A stretch of 64,000 bases of DNA. Source: Eupeodes corollae (lineage: Eukaryota; Arthropoda; Insecta; Diptera; Syrphidae). Position 1 is the first letter of the stretch. The number at the start of each line of letters is the position of its first letter. Below, piece after piece: positions 33,633 through 45,599 of the stretch. The translations under genes and the position numbers were made by a program. The stretch covers positions 229,582,765-229,646,764 of the forward strand of contig NC_079147.1 of the NCBI RefSeq assembly GCF_945859685.1, given 5' to 3'. The notes below the pieces were generated by a model that saw only the letters and a list, made by a program, of their open reading frames with translations, was not told where the DNA came from and made no database searches.

Positions 33633-35225
33633 TCTTGACAAAGTTCAAGTCTCTAAAACTCGGTTTATTGATCAATTAGAACTCGATTGATCTCTAACCC
33701 ATAAATCTCAGTCTGAGATAGAACTTCGATTAAATAGACACCGGAATTTAGGGGTCTAGAATATTAGAACTCGATTAAGCAATGCTTTTACTTCTTTTAA
33801 AGGCCTAATTTTAAGACCACAAGGACATATAATGTGCAATGGTAAAATATTTTTAAAATGAATAAAAATAAATGTGGACGGTTCTCCATACGACATATGT
33901 AAATAATGTAAAATGTATAATTTAAAATGTTGTGGACGACAGTTTCATAAAGTGTAACGTGCTACAAACAAAAATATTTTTGACAAAAAACTCAATTCAC
34001 TGTTTTTTTTTTATAAATACAAAACATGAAAACAAAATGTTTATCACCTAGAAAATTTTACGAATGAAAAATGATTGTATCTTTTCAAACATTTAAACTT
34101 ATTTTGTCTTACAAGAAATATTGTTTTCAATATTCAAAAAAAAACCTTCAAAAAAATAAAATTGACAGTTTTCTTAAAAAAAAAAACCTAAACAAAACAT
34201 TACTAAAAGTTGGTTAAAATTGCAGTTTAATTAATTGTTGACTTAAATATCTTTTTAAGAATTTGAGATTTTGGCTTCGAACTAATTTTATAAAAAGTTA
34301 AGATCAGTTTTTTCATTAAAAAATAAAATCTACAAAAAAAATAGTACGCAAAATTGTTAAAAATTGATTTTCGACTAAAAATCTCGCTTACCAAAATAGA
34401 TTTTGAAATCAAACTATTTCGTCACATGCAAGTATTTTAAATTTGTTTGGAATATTCCAACTGACAACTTTGTTAACAAAACATGAAATGCCAGTTTCTT
34501 TTTTAAATTATGTCGAGAAATGGCATCCAATCCATGCACGGACAACGTGACCAGTTAAAAGTGTGGATAAATCTATGTTTATAGAAGATAAGACGCCCGT
34601 TTTAACATTCTGTCCGTCTGAAAAAATATTTAAAAATACTGAACTTTTATCGATATTGTTGCATTTTTCATTTCGACTATAATTTTGCAATAAAATCATT
34701 CTATCTATTTCTATCCTTTAAATTGCAAGCATTATATGATAACCTAGCGATTGCAGGGCTTTAATATCTGAATTAATGGTTCAAATTTTCAAGAAACATT
34801 GGAAAAATTAAATCGAAACCAATTTCTTCTGATCTTTATTTTTAGTACAACACGAATATATATGTACATTTATTAAAAAAAAATTAAGAACACTAATCTT
34901 AAATCCATTAAAACGCTAAAACACAATTTTCATTTTAAAAAAAGTAAGAACATCAAAACTTTAAAATAAATGTTTGTTACAACAGAAATTGACAAAAATG
35001 TCAAAATTTTTAGATACAGGTGTTACAAAAATAGCATAAAGCATGTTAGAACTCAGTAACATTCATTTGAGCCTTAAAGTGCGAAGTACTCAAAAATGAT
35101 TTTAAACTGAGTTTTACAGATATAATAAGATGTGAGGAAATGATGGAGTTGAAAATATTTTTAAAATAAGATAAATCGAGAATTACTAGATCGAGTTCTT
35201 AAATTATTTTAGAACTTTGTCAAGA
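33633..35225. repeat. Imperfect inverted repeat pair about 1.6 kb apart
   Basis: TCTTGACAAAGTTC (33633-33646) has its exact inverse at 35212-35225. AGAACTCGAT (33678-33687) has its exact inverse at 35190-35199. The order is consistent with a longer decayed inverted repeat. GAACTCGAT-like words recur at 33679, 33721 and 33767. The enclosed DNA includes modular repeat copy F. It may mark the ends of an old DNA element. Confidence 0.35.
33975..34505 (+). repeat. Modular AT-rich repeat, copy F (both ends lost)
   Basis: Internal modules only: CTAGAAAATTTTACGAATGA, GGCTTCGAACTAATTTTATA, TACAAAAAAAATAGTACGCA, AAATTGATTTTCGACTAAAA and ATTCCAACTGACAACTTTGT. All occur in the same order in copies C and D. 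Neither the GTCCGATTTG start nor the terminal hairpin is present. Confidence 0.65.
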
Positions 35226-36990
35226 AATTGGCCGTTAGAATTATTTAGAACTCAGACATTACTTTACTTTAAATTGTTTATGTAGAACTAGGGTTAAAAT
35301 GTATTATAAGTTTGAAGGACCTAGTTCTCTGTTTTTTAAGGTTGTACCGAAAAAACTCTTGCTTTTACAATAACCGTGAATGTTTTAAAAAGTATTTCGA
35401 ACAAAATATTGTATATCTCATTTAAGCGAAAGTTTCTTGTAATTATTATTACAATATTTTGAAAATAAGTTTATTTCTCTTATTTCTCTTGATCTGCACG
35501 AAACTGCAATGCAAAATACGAAAAAATAATATAATTTTAAAACACCGTAAGAAAAATTAAACTAACTTTACTCGTACTCTGTAATCTGGCTTGCTATCAA
35601 TTAAAACGGAAAGATAAGAACATTAATTGTCTGTCGAAAAAATCAATTTGGTTGCAATTATTAATTCTTCAACACATTTAAAATTTCGTCGTCATCGAGG
35701 AATAACTGAGAATTAAAGACAGTTTTTGTAGACAAATATTCAGTATTTCAGGGGGAGGATGCGGAGTCATAGGGGCATGAGTCATAACCCCACCAGCCAA
35801 TTTAATTTTGTTGACTTTAAATTGCTGAAACTAATCTTCTATTCCATCATAAATAGCATTGAAACATTAAATACAAATAACTTTTAAGATCTTAACGAAC
35901 TGAAGAAACCTATTTTTGAGGTGCTTCTGATACTCTAGAATTGAGATTAAAACATGAATTTCAAGAATGAAAATGCCCCAAAAACAGCAAAAGTAACAGT
36001 TTCTTTAAATTAGTAAATAATTGAAATACATAATTTACGCTTTGTATCTGCGAATTTAATTTAAAAGCTTTGAATATCTCGAGAAATCAAGTGACATACG
36101 ATTCTGTAACGTGATTGGGACACTATACTTCCTTCACAACTTATTTGTTTGCCTTAATGTGTTTTTACCCATTTCCTTAATTTAAGATTGAAACATTTTT
36201 GCAACACAGTTTTTGAAGCGTATTAATCATTTACAGAAATGAAAACAAGTACAGGATATATTATGTTGGAAAAAAAGCTATGTTTCAACACAATTTCTAA
36301 CATTTCTGCATGAAACGCACCCAAAACCCCGCTAAACTATTGTATGTCAGCTCTTAAATAGGGCATATTTTGAAAACTGCTGGAATCTCGAAATGCTTTT
36401 ATATGTACATAGGTAGTCATGGAAATTAAATAGTTTAACCACGTTTTGGTCAAAAACAGTGTTTTTAAGGAATATAAGAACAAAAATATAAAATTAAGAT
36501 AAATTTTTGTTATTTTATTGTATTTTTGTCAACCGCCAATACAGGGCATTAAAGAACATTTTTAGGCGGTGTTTGAAAATTCTTAATGTTAAGTGTGTGA
36601 ACTTCCAACCACCTGATTAAAAGTCTGGATCTGGATTGGTGACATTTCAAATAAAACCACTGAACTGAACCTCCTTTCCCTAAATCGATGATTCAAACTT
36701 ATAAAAGTTCTAAATCAAACAAATATCTAAAAATATTTACAGGTAAATCGCGGTCGAGTTTAAACAGTGGTTTTGACGCCACGTAGCTGAGAATAGTTCT
36801 CTTTCCAAAATTACACAATAGGTATGTGAATGTTATAAAAGAGTCATATAATTGTTTATAATATTGTTTCAAATTCTGTTAAAATTTAAAAAAAAATATG
36901 ACCAAAAAGTAGGTTGTTTAAGATATACAATTTTTTCAAGAGAGTTCTTAGAAGACAAATTTAGTATCACAATGACCATTGTGTCCTAGC
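35226..36990. other. No gene recognised
   Basis: AT-rich, no supported frame, no paired repeats found. One TACTCGTA word at 35569. Confidence 0.45.
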
Positions 36991-36994
36991 TACG

Positions 36995-38030
36995 ATAGTA
37001 AAATTGTCTTGGGTGAGTTTAATGCCAAGTTAGGAAGAACGGATATCTTTGGTGGAATAATCAGAAAAAAAACAGCCTGCACGACAACACTTCCGATAAC
37101 GGCTTCATAGGCTCATCGATTTTGCTGCAGGGCGAAACGTCATTTTAGCCAGTACGCACACCTCAACATCCACAAAGGAACTTGGAGTTCTCCAGATCAA
37201 TCTATTGTCAACCAGATTGACGAACTTTCCGAGTTGCTTACATTGACTCAGACCACTACTTCGTTGCAGCAGGTATCACTTCGCGTTTCCAGATCACAGT
37301 CAAAACAGGGAGATGCTGGGAGAAGATACAACGTCAAATGGCTACAATAGCATGGGATCATCAAAACCCTCTCCCACCGAAGTCACAAGCAAACTCTTTC
37401 GAAATTCTCTACTACCAACACAAAATATTAGGAACCAGTGGCGCCCCTCTAACGTGCTGGGTTTTAAGCACCCAAAAAAAACCTGGTTTGATAAGAAAAC
37501 AGGCACTCAAAGCGGCGTTGCATAGATGAACGAAAGCAACTCATGAGCTCTATGAGCAGAAGAGGAACATCGACTTCTCAGAAGGAAAAAGAGAGAGCGA
37601 TCAAAGATGTTGGGAACTTCAAAAACAGCAATGACGTTCGAAAAGTTTATAATCTGGTGAAACAAAATTCTCAAGAACATAAACCTCATATCGAAGGTTC
37701 CAAAGACGGAAGAGAAACATCAGAGTGGAACCGCAGTCAATGCTAAGGATATGAAAACACGTTGATGACAAGATATTCCTTTCAAGATAGATGATGAAAG
37801 CCAACAATCCCGTCTTCCCGACTTGGACGAAGTAAAGATTACCATTTCTAAGCTTAAGTATAACAAAGCCGCTGTAGCAAGATGGCTTGAATGCCGAGCT
37901 CTTCAAAGCAGATGGAGATAAATTGATTAGAAGCATGCATCAACTTATCTGTAAGATATAGTCGGAAGAAAGCATGCCCGATGAATGGCACTTTAGTCTT
38001 GTTTGCCCGTTGAAAGTGTTTCTCATTAAA
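36995..38030 (+). pseudogene. RTE-like LINE, endonuclease-to-RT linker fragment
   Basis: Frame pieces in order: VLGEFNAKLGRTDIFGG (37010), NIHKGTWSSPDQSIVNQID (37168), the linker RRGTSTSQKEKERAIKDVGN, FKNSNDVRKVYNLVKQNSQE and HKPHIEGSKDGRE (37558-37725). Then come KYNKAA (37855), AELFKADGDKLI-like pieces (37893) and MPDEWHFSLVCP (37975). This is the stretch spanning the APE endonuclease end and the start of reverse transcriptase. It is related to the element at 17690 but is a distinct subfamily. Stops and shifts are frequent. Confidence 0.75.
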
Positions 38031-38119
38031 ATAGTTGAAAGTGATACAAAACCTTACAAGACAAAATGTCATCTGGTATGAAATAGAAAAGTTTATCTTT
38101 AGACCACATCAGTATGTTG

Positions 38120-39240
38120 TTTTAACGCAATTTAATAGGTGATTTGTTTTGGATCAAGAGAAAAATAAAAATGCGGCTTTATATCACTTTTTTGGAAAGT
38201 AAAACTCAAATTGTAGCATACATTTTGGCAAGAAGAAGTTTCTTTCCCGAAGATCGTAGTCTGGTCTATTGTAAACCTTACGGTTGGTTTCCATGAGGCA
38301 AGGTTACTTTAGTTCAGGTCAGCCGTCAGCATCAAGCTGCTCACTAGGTTTATCCAGTCTTTAAACCATCCACTTCGGGATTGGATTGTTTGAAGAACGG
38401 CTTTCTTTGGAATATACTAACTTGGCATATCAAGAGCTTTGAGGATATAATTGGCCAGCAGCTTGAATGTTTTTATGAATAAAGGCGATACACCCGTTTC
38501 CAACATGATCATGTAGTTTGGCGTACTCGAAGGAAGGTAAAAAATCCATTTTATGTAAAATCTTAGCAGTTCGTCCACTTGTTTAAATTTCCGACTGCAT
38601 AAAACATAACTGATAATGATACAGCTTCGAAGACCTCGAATTAACTGGTATGCTTATTTTCCTTATTAAGCATTGCTTCCATCCTACGTTAACAAGTTCG
38701 TTAGTAAGATGTTTTTTCCATTCTCAAGTTTTTAGTAAAGCAGACTCCTAGATATTTGTAATCTTTCACCAACTCTACTCTTTTGCCATTATAGTTCCAT
38801 TGTTCACTTGCATACGATCTTCCTCCGCAATTCCTAAAAAACATCACTTTAGATTTATTTAAATTTACCACTAGGTTCCACCTTTTACAATATTCAGCAA
38901 GCTTATTTATCATTAGCTGAAGGGACTGCGAAGTACGCCTGCGTACCCGATTTCTGTTGGTAATGCTACTACTATATCTTTAATGAAGACTGCAAACAAA
39001 CTTGGACTGAGTGCACAGCCCTATCTAACTCCTGATTTCGTTTGGAACCACTCTGATATGCATTGGCCACTCCACGCTTATGCTTTGGTAGTCTTGTATA
39101 CATTTTTGGACCAAACTTAAGCGACATTTCTATTTAGAAAAACTTGTAAAATAGGGCATTGCGATCCACGGTGTCGAAAACAGCTTCAAAATCCACGAAA
39201 AATCCAAGTAGTTTCTTGTTTCTCGATAGAAACGAATTTG
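38120..39240 (-). pseudogene. LINE of the Cys-rich-tail family, RT fragment (copy 1)
   Basis: On the - strand, pieces of reverse transcriptase run from about 39200 (CPILQVF) through GCALSPSLFAVFI (39015). The clear block is LAEYCKRWNLVVNLNKSKVM, FFRNCGGRSY and VKDYKYLGVCFTKNL (38913-38701), the region just after the catalytic Asp pair, followed by thumb sequence. The same block is seen at 59460-59610. The family name is not certain; it is a non-LTR element unlike the RTE and jockey copies. Confidence 0.65.
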
Positions 39241-40980
39241 TAAAATGTATAGGGAAATAATAATTTGATGATAACATTTAATCTTATTTCAAAGAAGATC
39301 ACTGACAACCAAATAAAAAGGCACTACTTAATAAAACAAAATATTTAAGCCAACTTCCAAATAAGTACCGAAACATTTCCCAAAGCTTTTCGATTAGCAA
39401 AAATGTTAGTTTGCTTGTATTGTAAAAATCATATAATTATTTAGTTTCATTCAACTTTAACGTCACTCATGAGCAATATCACTTGCCTATCTATACGATA
39501 CGAGAAAGATAAAGGACACACTTATTTTAATGATACCCTAACCCAACCATTTTCATTACAGACAAGACCATCAAAACAATAAATTAACAAAAGCGAAATT
39601 AAGGCAATATAAACTGTCAGCGTTTCATTCTAAAAAGCACATATAAATAATTTACAGGTCATTTTAAAAGACAAACAATCTTATAATGAACATTCTTGTA
39701 GTTCATTAATATCACATTAAGTACATTTTGCACTTTGCTCGTATAAACAACACACCTATTCCACCTTCCTAATATCCGGCTTTCAGAATACGATGATATG
39801 GCATTATTCTTATGCTCTGATCACGGTGTTATAATAAAATAATAGTATAATAGCAATATGCTGATTTCAGTACGGCGGCGGCGGGTGGCGGAATACGGAT
39901 GCCTCTAACCCCCTCCTAAAGGAAGCTCCATTAAAACAAATGTATAATTATAAAAAGTAAATAGGTTTTAGAGCAATAAACAAATGCGAATTGTCCTTTA
40001 TTCTTCAATATTATTATCCTATATCTTAAACATCCCGCAACCTAAAACAACGCAAAGATGTGATGCTCAAGAACACAGAGGGGTAACTTACTTTAAAATC
40101 ATAATTGAATTATGGAGCAGAAAAGAATACTTTTTGTGTAAAACTATTCTATAGGTACCGTAGTCGGGTTTTATTAATAAATAACGTCCATAATATATCT
40201 TTAACACGTTTCGGTCGTTGAATTATTTTCGACATTAAAACAGATTGGCAATATTCAAAAATGTGTTAAGTCTATAAAAGGTGTCGTCATTATCAAACAT
40301 CGTGTTGTACGAGTATCTTAACGACTAAACACGGTCTGGAGTGGAGGTACTCATATTGGGTTACATTTGAAAGTGCTATTTAAAGTCATTCTTAATGTAT
40401 TAAAGATGTTTTCAAATAATATTGCCATAGCGCGTAATGTAAGGTTATGTAGGCATTGTCAGTTCATCCTTCTACAATGTCAAATCCCTATGGCTTAATG
40501 ATATAAAATTTGTAATAAGTTCAAATGAACATTAATTTTTGAGTTTGAAAACCAGACTTTAAAAATATACGACTATATGTACATAGCATGATAATGGATT
40601 TACTTTTTATACACCTTTGGTGTTATTATGGCTTGGTATTTATTAATTGTTAATGAAACAAGACCAAAAAATACAAGAATGATTTAATGAACACTTACCA
40701 ATTAATTTTCTACGTTCATAGCTCAAGTGAAAAATGTCCATATTGGTAAATTACATACTTGATTAATTCTTCAGGACCATTCGCATCAAAGCATTTCATA
40801 AACGTCTTGTTAAAACTATGAGGAAATGTAGGTGCAATTCGTCCAGTTTCATTAAAATTTAGCAAGAGGTATGCGAGTCTTTTGGGGCTTTATAATTGAA
40901 TTTGATAGCTGAAAGCATTGCTGAGAAAAAGTGCACCAAAAGTACAACTATTCCGAAAATTGAAATAGTGAAAATACTTT
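39241..40980. other. No gene recognised
   Basis: AT-rich. A short GC-rich run of CGG repeats lies at 39870-39900. ACACGTTTCGGTCG at 40205 has the look of retroelement ends with GAAACG boxes, but no hammerhead core accompanies it. A TACGAGTATCTTA word is at 40308. Confidence 0.45.
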
Positions 40981-40984
40981 GAAT

Positions 40985-41410
40985 GCATTGCATTTATACC
41001 TATACCGCTTACTTACTTAAGGTGGCGCTACAGTCCGGTTTGGGCAAGGGCCTCAACTAACATGAGGCTAAAGTCAGCACGGTTTCTAGCTATCTGTCTC
41101 CAGTTTCGCACGCCAATTTGGTTAAGGTCCTCTTCCACCTGCGTGAGCCGCCTGAGTTGCGGACTTTTTCTGCTGCGCCGGCCGTCCCTCGCGATTGGAT
41201 TCGAAGACAGCTTTAAAATCGATAAAGAGATAGTGGGTATAGATTTAAAGTTCCTGGTTTTTTTTTCCTAGATCTGCCGTAATGTGAAAAATTGTTCGAT
41301 GGTGGACTTTACTGGTCTGAAGCCTCACTGATAAGGACCTATCAGGTTGTTGACGAACGGCTTCAGACGTTCATATATTACGATAGAAAGGATCTTAAAT
41401 GCAAAGTTCA
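40985..41410 (-). pseudogene. RTE-like LINE, deleted copy
   Basis: On the - strand: FKILSIVIYERLKPFVNNLI and GPYQ (41400-41330), then FRPVKSTIEQFFTLRQI. After a join at about 41205 come EGRPAQQKKSATQ and GVRNWRQIARNRADFSLML (41145-41060), then the 3' end reading CTGTAGCGCCACCTTAAGTA. Most of reverse transcriptase, including the catalytic Asp pair, is deleted. It is closely related to the element at 17690. Confidence 0.75.
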
Positions 41411-41429
41411 TATTATCTGGTTTTACATC

Positions 41430-42110
41430 AAGTAAAAGGATGCTCAAAGGAAGAATCAAGAAGTATGAGTATTTAAGGGTCTAACCAAGAAAAAAATAGG
41501 CCAAATTCTAGCTTTATAGCCAGCAGAATTAGTAGTTCAATTTTTGTATACAACTCAAGGACCCATAGAGGCAGTTGTAGGAAGAGGAAGAAGAGCTAAG
41601 AAAGGCACATCATTTCAGGAAAGGGTAATAGTGACAGCTGCTTTAAATTCAAGACGTTCCATTAGAAAAATCAAGGCAGAAGCTTGAGTAAATGCTTGTA
41701 GATCGACTGTTGCTTTGGGTGATACAGAAGGCAGATTTTATACGACGCCAAAGACCACCATTGAATCCTGTACGCATGAGCCAACTTACGGAACTGTGGA
41801 GCTCGATTTTAAAGGATCTAAAATGACGATCCGGAAATAAGCTTTTACGCAGTTTTCTGAATTATTTGGTGGACAACGATGGATTTTTCAACAAGATAAT
41901 ACCACATGGACAACAAAAGCCTGGACCCAGGGCAAAATGTGCACCAATTATAATGGCCCCATATTCTCCTGACCCGAAAATCATGGAAAACGTGCGGGGA
42001 TGGCTTTCCAGAAAAGTCTACAAAGGAGAACGGCAACACCAAAAAAATCTGAGAGATTAGTAATCATGGTATTGGTAATAGAAGAAAGATAGAATTCCTG
42101 ATTGCAAGAA
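41430..42110 (+). pseudogene. Tc1-like (DD34E, NIIENVWGW family) transposase relic
   Basis: The N-terminal DNA-binding part reads VGRGRRAKKGTSFQERVIVT and AALNSRRSIRKIKAEA (41577-41685), the GRKR and paired-helix motif of Tc1 proteins. The catalytic part gives WIFQQDN (41881), then SPDPKIMENVRGWLSRKVYK (41971-42030) in another frame. The same family is found on the other strand at 45600-46296. The first catalytic block is deleted. The relic ends 20-30 bp before the TA that begins the next element. Confidence 0.75.
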
Positions 42111-42131
42111 AGTACGAGGAGTACGTACCTA

Positions 42132-43351
42132 CAGTCCCTGGCCGTATTATTAGACGAACTGCAGAATTTGTATATAAGTTTATGTCTTGATTAGGTGAGA
42201 TGACAATAATTTATAACGAATGAGTTGCTATGTAATTAGAGTATTATTTTGTTTATTATTTAAACATTTTAACTGAAAATAATTTACAATAAATATCACC
42301 TGTAATAAGAGAAACGACATTTAATGTTAATAAATTATAGTTTTAGCAATTGTTAGCTTGACGACAATTCTAAGTTTGACAATCTTATTGCACATGTTAT
42401 CAGCTGAATATTTTGAAGTGTTATCCATCATGTTGACGTTTGGCGACTAATTAAATTAAAGAAACTGGATTTTCTTTACATGTATAATTATTAGATTATA
42501 TGTTACCACGTGCCGACAAACGAAACATAATATAGAATTAAATTACGTAAAAACAAGGTCATGAGAACCGAAGATCGTTGCACTCGTATAGTGCAACGAA
42601 TCAATTTTATTATTTTTTTTCCTAGAATTTAAACATATTAATTTATAAAGAAAAATACCTATAATAAAAAATTTCCACAACCATAAGTGCTGACAAGCAC
42701 ATTTACAATAGGTATCATTATATATTTAAACAGAATGTAAATTTAGTCTTAAGAAAGACACAATAAAGTGATCTTCAGTTAAAGAAATAAAGATTGTTTT
42801 TTTTAAATCACGAAGACACATAACACATAACTATTCTACGCAATATTTTTAACGTTCAAGAATGGATGTATAGTTACATTTTTATTCAAGATTGAGCTCC
42901 ATGCCGCACAGCCCGGTCCATAAAATCTTATTTGAGGGGAGAAAACATCCCTCTGTTGGAGTGGCCGGGAAACATCCCCGATATAAACCCAATTGAAAAC
43001 GTGTAGGAGCTTATGAAGAGGGAAGTAGCTAAAGATGCGGTCACTTATTGAAAGAGTAATTCAAGTGTCAAATCATGCATTGACAGTATGCCGCGCAGAA
43101 TTGAGGCTCTTATTCAAGCAAAAGGAGGTCCAACAAAATATTGAAAAAATTACAAAAATAACAACAAAACTGAAAATATAAATTTAAAAAAAAATTCTTT
43201 AAATCTGGTACTTTATTTCTAGGAAGAAGTTTATATTCTGCAAACAAAATAATTTAAATGCATTTCAATATTCGAAAACCTGATTAAAATAGCTTGAAAT
43301 TAAGATTTTGCATAAAATCTAAAGTGCGTCTGATAATATGGTCAGGGACTG
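42132..43351 (+). mobile_element. Tc1-like element with matching TIRs and TA flanks
   Basis: The left end CAGTCCCTGGCCGTATTATT (42132 on) and right end, inverse CAGTCCCTGACCATATTATC (ending 43351), match at 22 of 25 positions. TA lies at 42130-42131 and at 43352-43353. The length is 1220 bp. Only the last quarter of the transposase is recognisable (42870-43141). The left half, about 700 bp, is AT-rich without transposase motifs, so it has decayed or been replaced. Confidence 0.85.
42870..43145 (+). pseudogene. Tc1/Tc3-like transposase C-terminal third
   Basis: FIFIQD, a stop, then APCRTARSIKSYLRGENIPL, LEWPGNIPDINPIENV, a stop, and MKREVAKDAVTY. After a gap SCIDSMPRRIEALIQAKGGP closes the protein at about 43140. 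The Asp of FIFIQD and the Glu of NPIEN are 34 residues apart (DD34E). The stop after the Asp and the stop replacing Trp after ENV are single-base changes. Earlier domains are not readable. Confidence 0.8.
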
Positions 43352-43353
43352 TA

Positions 43354-43785
43354 GATAACATCAACATTTCATAATACAAGAAAAATATTAAAAGTAAAAT
43401 AATTGAACTAAATAATTAATTCATAATTTAAAAAACGTTAAAAATTAAAAAAAAAAACAAAAAAACAATAATAATAATACAACAATTTGGTTGGATTCGT
43501 ATACTAAAATAAAATAAATGAGCAATAATTTTGGTATGATTTGAAACACAAAAATAATAACAATTTTAATATGATTTGAAACATAAAAAAAAAAAAAAAA
43601 AACAATTTTAAAGTGATTTGAAACACAAAATTAAAAAGTTTTCAATAATGGTAACTGGCTGAATGATTAGACTTCACGTTGTGAAACTATTTCGGAAATG
43701 TAGGGCTTGCTTACAGAAATTATATAAATGGACCATCCTATAGCAAACCAATTAATATCTAATGAAGTCTGTTTATAGTGAGATG
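43354..43785. other. AT-rich low-complexity spacer
   Basis: Contains long A runs and a local repetition of TATGATTTGAAACAAAA-like units at about 43530-43640 (three times, roughly 35-50 bp apart). No coding frame. Confidence 0.5.
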
Positions 43786-43789
43786 GCTT

Positions 43790-44560
43790 TCATTTAAATA
43801 TAATCGACGAATTTCCAGTAATATCGGGCATACCACAATAAAATGATATATAATCTTCTATTTCTCTTCTGTTACATAAATTACACATTTGTGGAAGATC
43901 AGTTCGATGAGGCACATAGTTAAGATTTAAAATTTCATCATTTTTATCTCGTGCTCTAAAGATAAAAATGATTGTAATTTCTTTCATTAATTTTAGCAGT
44001 AACATTCGCAAATATAGAGCTCTATTCATCTACATTTGACTCCAATAAAATTAAGTGAGCTTCATGTGAGATATCGAGCTTACTCCATTCCTAGCAAGAT
44101 GGTTTTATGAAGACTTCTTTCATCCCTCTTCATCACTTTTATTAAATAATCCGATTTCATTTTGATGTTTTGAGTATATATTGGTGTTACGCCAGACTCA
44201 ACGTAAATAGCATAATTCGGTGTTGAATTTATGGTAATCTAAACAAGCGTTTGAAAAAATTTCTTTGAATTGCTCAAACTCCTTGAGAGCCAAGTATCCA
44301 AAAACTTGAGAACCGTAGCACATACAAGTGTTGAAAGTTGCTTAAAAGACCCGATATTTTGACACAAGATCGATTTTTGGATTGGCAACAAACTTTGGCC
44401 ATAATAAATTCAACGCAATTTAGCCTCTTTGGGTTTTTTCTTTGGCATGCTTAAAATTAAATTATGCGTAAGCAAAATCAATACGTTCATTATTCAATGA
44501 CCAATTCTCTTCCGGCAGACTTCTTTTTTGACGTTTTCATTTTTTTTTTGTGTTAACACG
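43790..44560 (-). pseudogene. LINE of the Cys-rich-tail family, 3' end (copy 2)
   Basis: On the - strand: FNTCMCYGSQVFGYLALKEF (about 44330-44270), EYAIYVESGVTPIYTQNIKM (44220-44160), then VPHRTDLPQMCNLCNRREIE (43925-43865) and DYISFYCGMPDI. The CxxC...Cys cluster at the C-terminus corresponds to LFTLCIQHEREGVIQF in the copy at 58694. Frames shift at least twice. Reverse transcriptase proper is not present. Confidence 0.65.
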
Positions 44561-45595
44561 TAGCTTTGTATATGAAAAACATTTTTGTTGTCATTTTAGC
44601 TGGTAATTTAATTATCTCCCTGGCTGCTTTTTTTCTCACTTACTCCCGTGAATGTCTCCACTTCACTACACCAACACCAATAATGCGGAATGTGGTCGCC
44701 CTAAAAGTTTCTGCTCAAAAGAGTGCGATGATTTTTATATACAATAATTCAGGTTTATGTTTTTTAGAAGGAATTATTTTGAGCGGTCTCCGGAATTTTT
44801 CGTGGACAGTATGATCGCAGTACATCACATTCCATACCTTAGGGAAACGATCTCATACCAGAAGCAACAATTGATCCCAAAAATAATGTAACACTGATAA
44901 TAATCAAAAATTTTAATATTTGATATCTTTCCTATTCCCGTTATAGGGTTAGTTCAAACCTTTTTGGGTCAATATGCAGCGGATTTTTTTAAATTTGACA
45001 TATGCAAGTGTTTTGCATTCTTAAAAATAATTTTTGACCAACAATCACAAAAGGTTTTGCTAAGTTTATAAAAGACAAGAACAACTAAGGATAAATACAG
45101 AAAGCTTAAAACATATTACTTATTTTGAACCTTGAAATAAAATTTGGTTGTGGTAGTTTGCGAATAGGTATGCTATTAAATACAAGTCTTAAAAGATACC
45201 GTCATTCACCGCCGCCGCAGAAGAAGTTTTAAGTACATACACTCCGCTCCTCTTGAATAGAAACAAAATATTTGTTTACTATCAGACCGTGCAGCGGTTT
45301 GGTAAATATATAAATTCACCTTTTTGTTTTAGTTCTTATAAGATGGATCTATTGCAGATAAAACTACATAGACAGAATAATTCAGGAAAATACCATTAGC
45401 TTATTTTAACCACTTTTCTAATTTCTTCATTAAAAAAACTGTTTTTTTTTTTTTTTTGCGCCACTTGAATAGAAACGCTAAAATAAGGAAACAAATGGAA
45501 AAAATGCTGTAAAGAGGGTATTTTTTTTAATTTAAAATGATATTTTAAAAATGTGTGCTACAATCTTTATTTGAAATAACTTCAAAAACCCTGTT
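44561..45595. other. No gene recognised
   Basis: An 82-codon open frame at 44566-44814 (+) begins with a hydrophobic stretch, but it has no supporting promoter, homologous motif or conserved context and I do not call it a gene. The rest is AT-rich. Confidence 0.45.
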
Positions 45596-45599
45596 GGGA

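Noticed and set aside
40195..40260. Second hammerhead-like site around ACACGTTTCGGTCG
   Set aside because: A CGAAACG box is present on the - strand, but there is no CUGAUGA core at the needed distance and no stem I pairing.
44566..44814. 82-codon frame (+) with hydrophobic start as a secreted peptide gene
   Set aside because: No promoter, poly(A) context or conserved motif; chance frames of this length are common in the window.
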